From Christensenellaceae bacterium (GTDB lineage: Bacteria; Bacillota; Clostridia; Christensenellales; UBA1750), in contig JAITTC010000149.1 of assembly GCA_031287285.1 (NCBI GenBank), positions 1 to 14,657 on the forward strand: a stretch of DNA of 14,657 nt, read 5' to 3'. The notes under the pieces were generated by a model that was not told where the DNA came from, ran no database searches, and worked only from the letters and a program-made list of their open reading frames with translations. Of the stretch, positions 12,733 through 14,657 are shown one piece after another (position 1 is the stretch's first letter; every line of letters starts with the position of its first letter). The translations under genes were made by a program, and so were the position numbers.

Positions 12733-14481
12733 ATGCTTGAAAGCGCTTATGAGATTCTCTCGCTCACCCTGAGGTATTGGTTCATCGCGCTGCTGCTGGC
12801 CGCGCTGTTTTTGTTGCTGCGCCTATTCTTGCGCGAACTGCGCATTTTTCGGGCAATCGATCGGGAAATCGAGCAGTCTGGGCAGGGCTTTGCGCTAAGG
12901 CTGCTCTCTGACCCCGGGCGCCTGCTCCCGCAGGGCAGCCTCTTCCCGCTCAAGGGCGAAATGCTGCTGGGCAGCGGCAGGGGCGCCGATTTGCGCATCG
13001 AGAGCGAAAGCCTCTTTGCCCAGCACGTCCTGCTGCGCACGGAGGGCGAAGGGCTTGCCTTAGAGCCCGTGGGGAATGCGCTGGTGGCCGTTTCGGGCGA
13101 GGAGCTCGGCAAGCGCGGCCTTGCCCGCATGGGGGACGAGCTTCAAATCGGCGAACTGCTCTTTCGCCTTGAGGAGGGCAGGCCTCTTCTTGACGAACAG
13201 CCCACCCGCAGGGCCGCTCGGGAACCGAGCTTCCAGCTGCCCGGGCTGGACTGGATTTTGCTCTTCCTTTGCGTGTTCGAATTCTCGGGTTTTGCGCTTT
13301 TAACCTTTTATAAGGGCTTTTCGCCGCTTTCCGCCGCCCTTGCCGCCGCGATGCCGCTGCTGCTGGTGCTGCAGTCGCGGCTTTCGCGGCGCTTTTTGCC
13401 GCACATGGATCAAAGCCTGCTGCTCATCGGCCACTTCCTTTGCGCGCTGGGGTTGATCCTGCTCGTTCGGCTAAGCCCCGAGCGCGCGCAGAAGCAGGCG
13501 CTGTTCTATTTGGGCGGCGCGGCTCTCTCGTTTGTGGCGACGGTGCTGGTGGCAAAGCTCAAAAGCCTTGCCTTTTTGCGCTGGCCTGCCATTTTGCTTT
13601 CGCTCGGCCTGCTTGGCGCGACGCTGGTTTTGGGCACCGAAAAGTTCGGCGCGAAGAACTGGCTGGGCGTGGAGGGCTTTAGCTTTCAGCCCTCTGAATT
13701 CGTCAAAATCGCGCTGATCCTGGTGCTTTCGCTGGCCCTGAGCCAGCGGCGCAGCCTGCCCTCGCTCCTTCCCGCCGGGCTGTTCGCCGGGAGCTGCCTT
13801 TTGCTCATCGTTCTGCAAAAGGATCTGGGCGCGGTGCTGATCTGCTTTTGCATCTGCCTCTTCCTCTATTATGCCGCCACGGGCAACCTGGGCGTCAGCC
13901 TTGGCGCGCTGCTTCTGGCAGGCCTTGGGGCGCTGCTGCTCTACTTCCTCTTCGATCATGTGCAGGTCCGCGTGGCGATGTGGCGCAACCCCTGGCGCAG
14001 CGCCGAGGGAAAGGGCTACCAAATCGTGCAGGCGCTGGTCGCCATCGCCTCCGGCGGCATGACGGGCTCGGGCCTTGGCCTTGGCAGCCCTAGGGTCATT
14101 CCCCTCTATGATACGGACTTCATTTTCGCCGCCATCTGCGAGGAATTCGGCATGGGGATCGCGCTCATGGCCCTCTTCCTTTATATTTTGCTCTTTCTGC
14201 GCGCCAGCTTCATCGCCTCGCGCTGCCAAAGCGGCTTTGACGCCCTCGTTTGCATGGGCGCGCTGGCCTCGCTCTCGAGCCAGACCTTCTTGATCATCGG
14301 CGGCGTCATCAAGATGATTCCGCTAACCGGCGTGACCCTGCCCTTCGTGAGCTACGGGGGCTCGTCAATCCTCTCGTGCATGATCCTTCTGGGCGTTTTG
14401 CAAGGGGTTTCGGTGCGCGCCGGAAGGCGCGAGGAAGAGGCCTACCTGCGCGCCCAGGCGCCGAGGGAGATGGAAATATGA
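12733..14481 (+). CDS. FHA domain-FtsW/RodA/SpoVE fusion (SEDS glycosyltransferase)
   Basis: A 582-residue SEDS-family protein with an N-terminal FHA extension. SEDS proteins polymerise lipid II into glycan strands together with a class B PBP. Domain order: a membrane segment (15-35), a cytoplasmic FHA-like domain (about 68-148; LLGSGRGADLRI with R83, H98), then about ten membrane segments from 173. Family motifs: FGAKNWLGVEGFSFQPSEFVK (305-325), QKDLG (D364), TDFIFAAICEEFG with the presumed catalytic D462, and IPLTGVTLPFVSYGGSS (529-545). The FHA domain lacks the usual serine three residues before the histidine (F95 instead), so phosphothreonine binding is doubtful. The stop overlaps the next gene's start as ATGA, giving the common SEDS-PBP pair. 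Whether it serves elongation, division or sporulation cannot be read here. Confidence 0.93.
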   Translation: MLESAYEILSLTLRYWFIALLLAALFLLLRLFLRELRIFRAIDREIEQSGQGFALRLLSDPGRLLPQGSLFPLKGEMLLGSGRGADLRIESESLFAQHVLLRTEGEGLALEPVGNALVAVSGEELGKRGLARMGDELQIGELLFRLEEGRPLLDEQPTRRAAREPSFQLPGLDWILLFLCVFEFSGFALLTFYKGFSPLSAALAAAMPLLLVLQSRLSRRFLPHMDQSLLLIGHFLCALGLILLVRLSPERAQKQALFYLGGAALSFVATVLVAKLKSLAFLRWPAILLSLGLLGATLVLGTEKFGAKNWLGVEGFSFQPSEFVKIALILVLSLALSQRRSLPSLLPAGLFAGSCLLLIVLQKDLGAVLICFCICLFLYYAATGNLGVSLGALLLAGLGALLLYFLFDHVQVRVAMWRNPWRSAEGKGYQIVQALVAIASGGMTGSGLGLGSPRVIPLYDTDFIFAAICEEFGMGIALMALFLYILLFLRASFIASRCQSGFDALVCMGALASLSSQTFLIIGGVIKMIPLTGVTLPFVSYGGSSILSCMILLGVLQGVSVRAGRREEEAYLRAQAPREMEI

Positions 14482-14657
14482 ACCAAATTCGAAAAAATAT
14501 CCGCATTCTGACCTTCCTCCTGCTTGTGCTCTTTGGCAGCCTTGTCGTATACTTTTTCTATACGATTCCGGCCTACAGCGGGCGCTGGTTCGCCACGCCC
14601 TACAACACCCGCCTGCGCGCCGCCAAATCGAAGGTCGTTCCGGGCGACATTTTCGAT
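14478..14657 (+). CDS. Class B penicillin-binding protein, 5' part
   Basis: The first 60 codons of a gene that runs off the window. It starts at the ATG within ATGA, overlapping the SEDS gene by 4 nt. Residues 11-30 form a membrane anchor (LTFLLLVLFGSLVVYFFYTI) followed by YSGRWFATPYNTRLRAAKSK and VVPGDIFD, the beginning of the 'G.I.DRnG..LA' motif found at the start of the periplasmic part of PBP2/FtsI-type transpeptidases. The partner position behind an FtsW/RodA gene supports this. The catalytic domain is not in view. Confidence 0.87.
   Translation, partial: MNQIRKNIRILTFLLLVLFGSLVVYFFYTIPAYSGRWFATPYNTRLRAAKSKVVPGDIFD

Noticed and set aside
13471..14229. A 252-codon reading frame on the minus strand inside the FtsW-like gene
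   Set aside because: It is antisense to a clearly conserved SEDS gene and its His/Gln/Ala-rich composition is typical of a GC-rich shadow frame.

Overview
The window reads as chromosomal DNA of a fairly GC-rich, endospore-forming Firmicute of the class Clostridia, probably an uncultured gut-type lineage. The evidence is a murA-spoIID-spoIIQ cluster in the same order as in Bacillus subtilis, AGGAGG-type ribosome binding sites, sigma-A-like promoters and an FHA-FtsW/RodA gene joined to a class B penicillin-binding protein gene. The finer taxonomy is a guess.

Layout. Positions 1-290 hold degenerate copies of a dispersed palindromic repeat (core CGTCATTGCGAGG...GCAATCCAG). On the minus strand, 348-3465 encode MurA, SpoIID and a SpoIIQ-like M23 peptidase, i.e. 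peptidoglycan precursor synthesis plus engulfment-stage wall remodelling. On the plus strand follow a GNAT acetyltransferase (3701-4288), a sugar isomerase of the hydroxypyruvate isomerase type (4373-5128) and an unrecognised AT-richer lipoprotein (5185-6069) closed by a strong terminator. A gene-free stretch (6127-6843) holds two tandem 129-bp copies of the dispersed repeat and a set of very strong hairpins. A DUF1015 protein (minus, 6844-8070) is divergent from a sodium/solute-symporter-like membrane protein (8210-9559).

The symporter-like gene was once followed after 3 nt by a DUF6886-family gene (now 10094-10618). The join between the two genes has been triplicated in tandem (9371-10107). 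This leaves two small chimeric reading frames, each starting with the first codons of the DUF6886 gene and continuing into the last two membrane segments of the transporter. A second hairpin-rich gene-free stretch (10619-10945) contains an element that shares flanks and architecture with the one at 6632-6741 although its main stem has a different sequence. A shortened GH32-like gene (10946-11800, minus) keeps the beta-sandwich but lacks the catalytic motifs.

The right end starts with a strong promoter and a roughly 257-nt highly structured RNA (12028-12284). It is most likely a raiA-motif RNA, an identification made from memory. A small double zinc-ribbon protein gene and a terminator follow. 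Last come an FHA-FtsW/RodA/SpoVE fusion and the first 60 codons of a penicillin-binding protein, overlapping by ATGA, a typical glycosyltransferase-transpeptidase pair for wall growth.

The most unusual observations are the structured RNA with its zinc-ribbon neighbour, the triplicated gene junction with apparently coding-constrained copies, the pair of covarying hairpin elements, a hairpin that buries the spoIID ribosome binding site, and the FHA domain lacking its usual phosphothreonine-binding serine.
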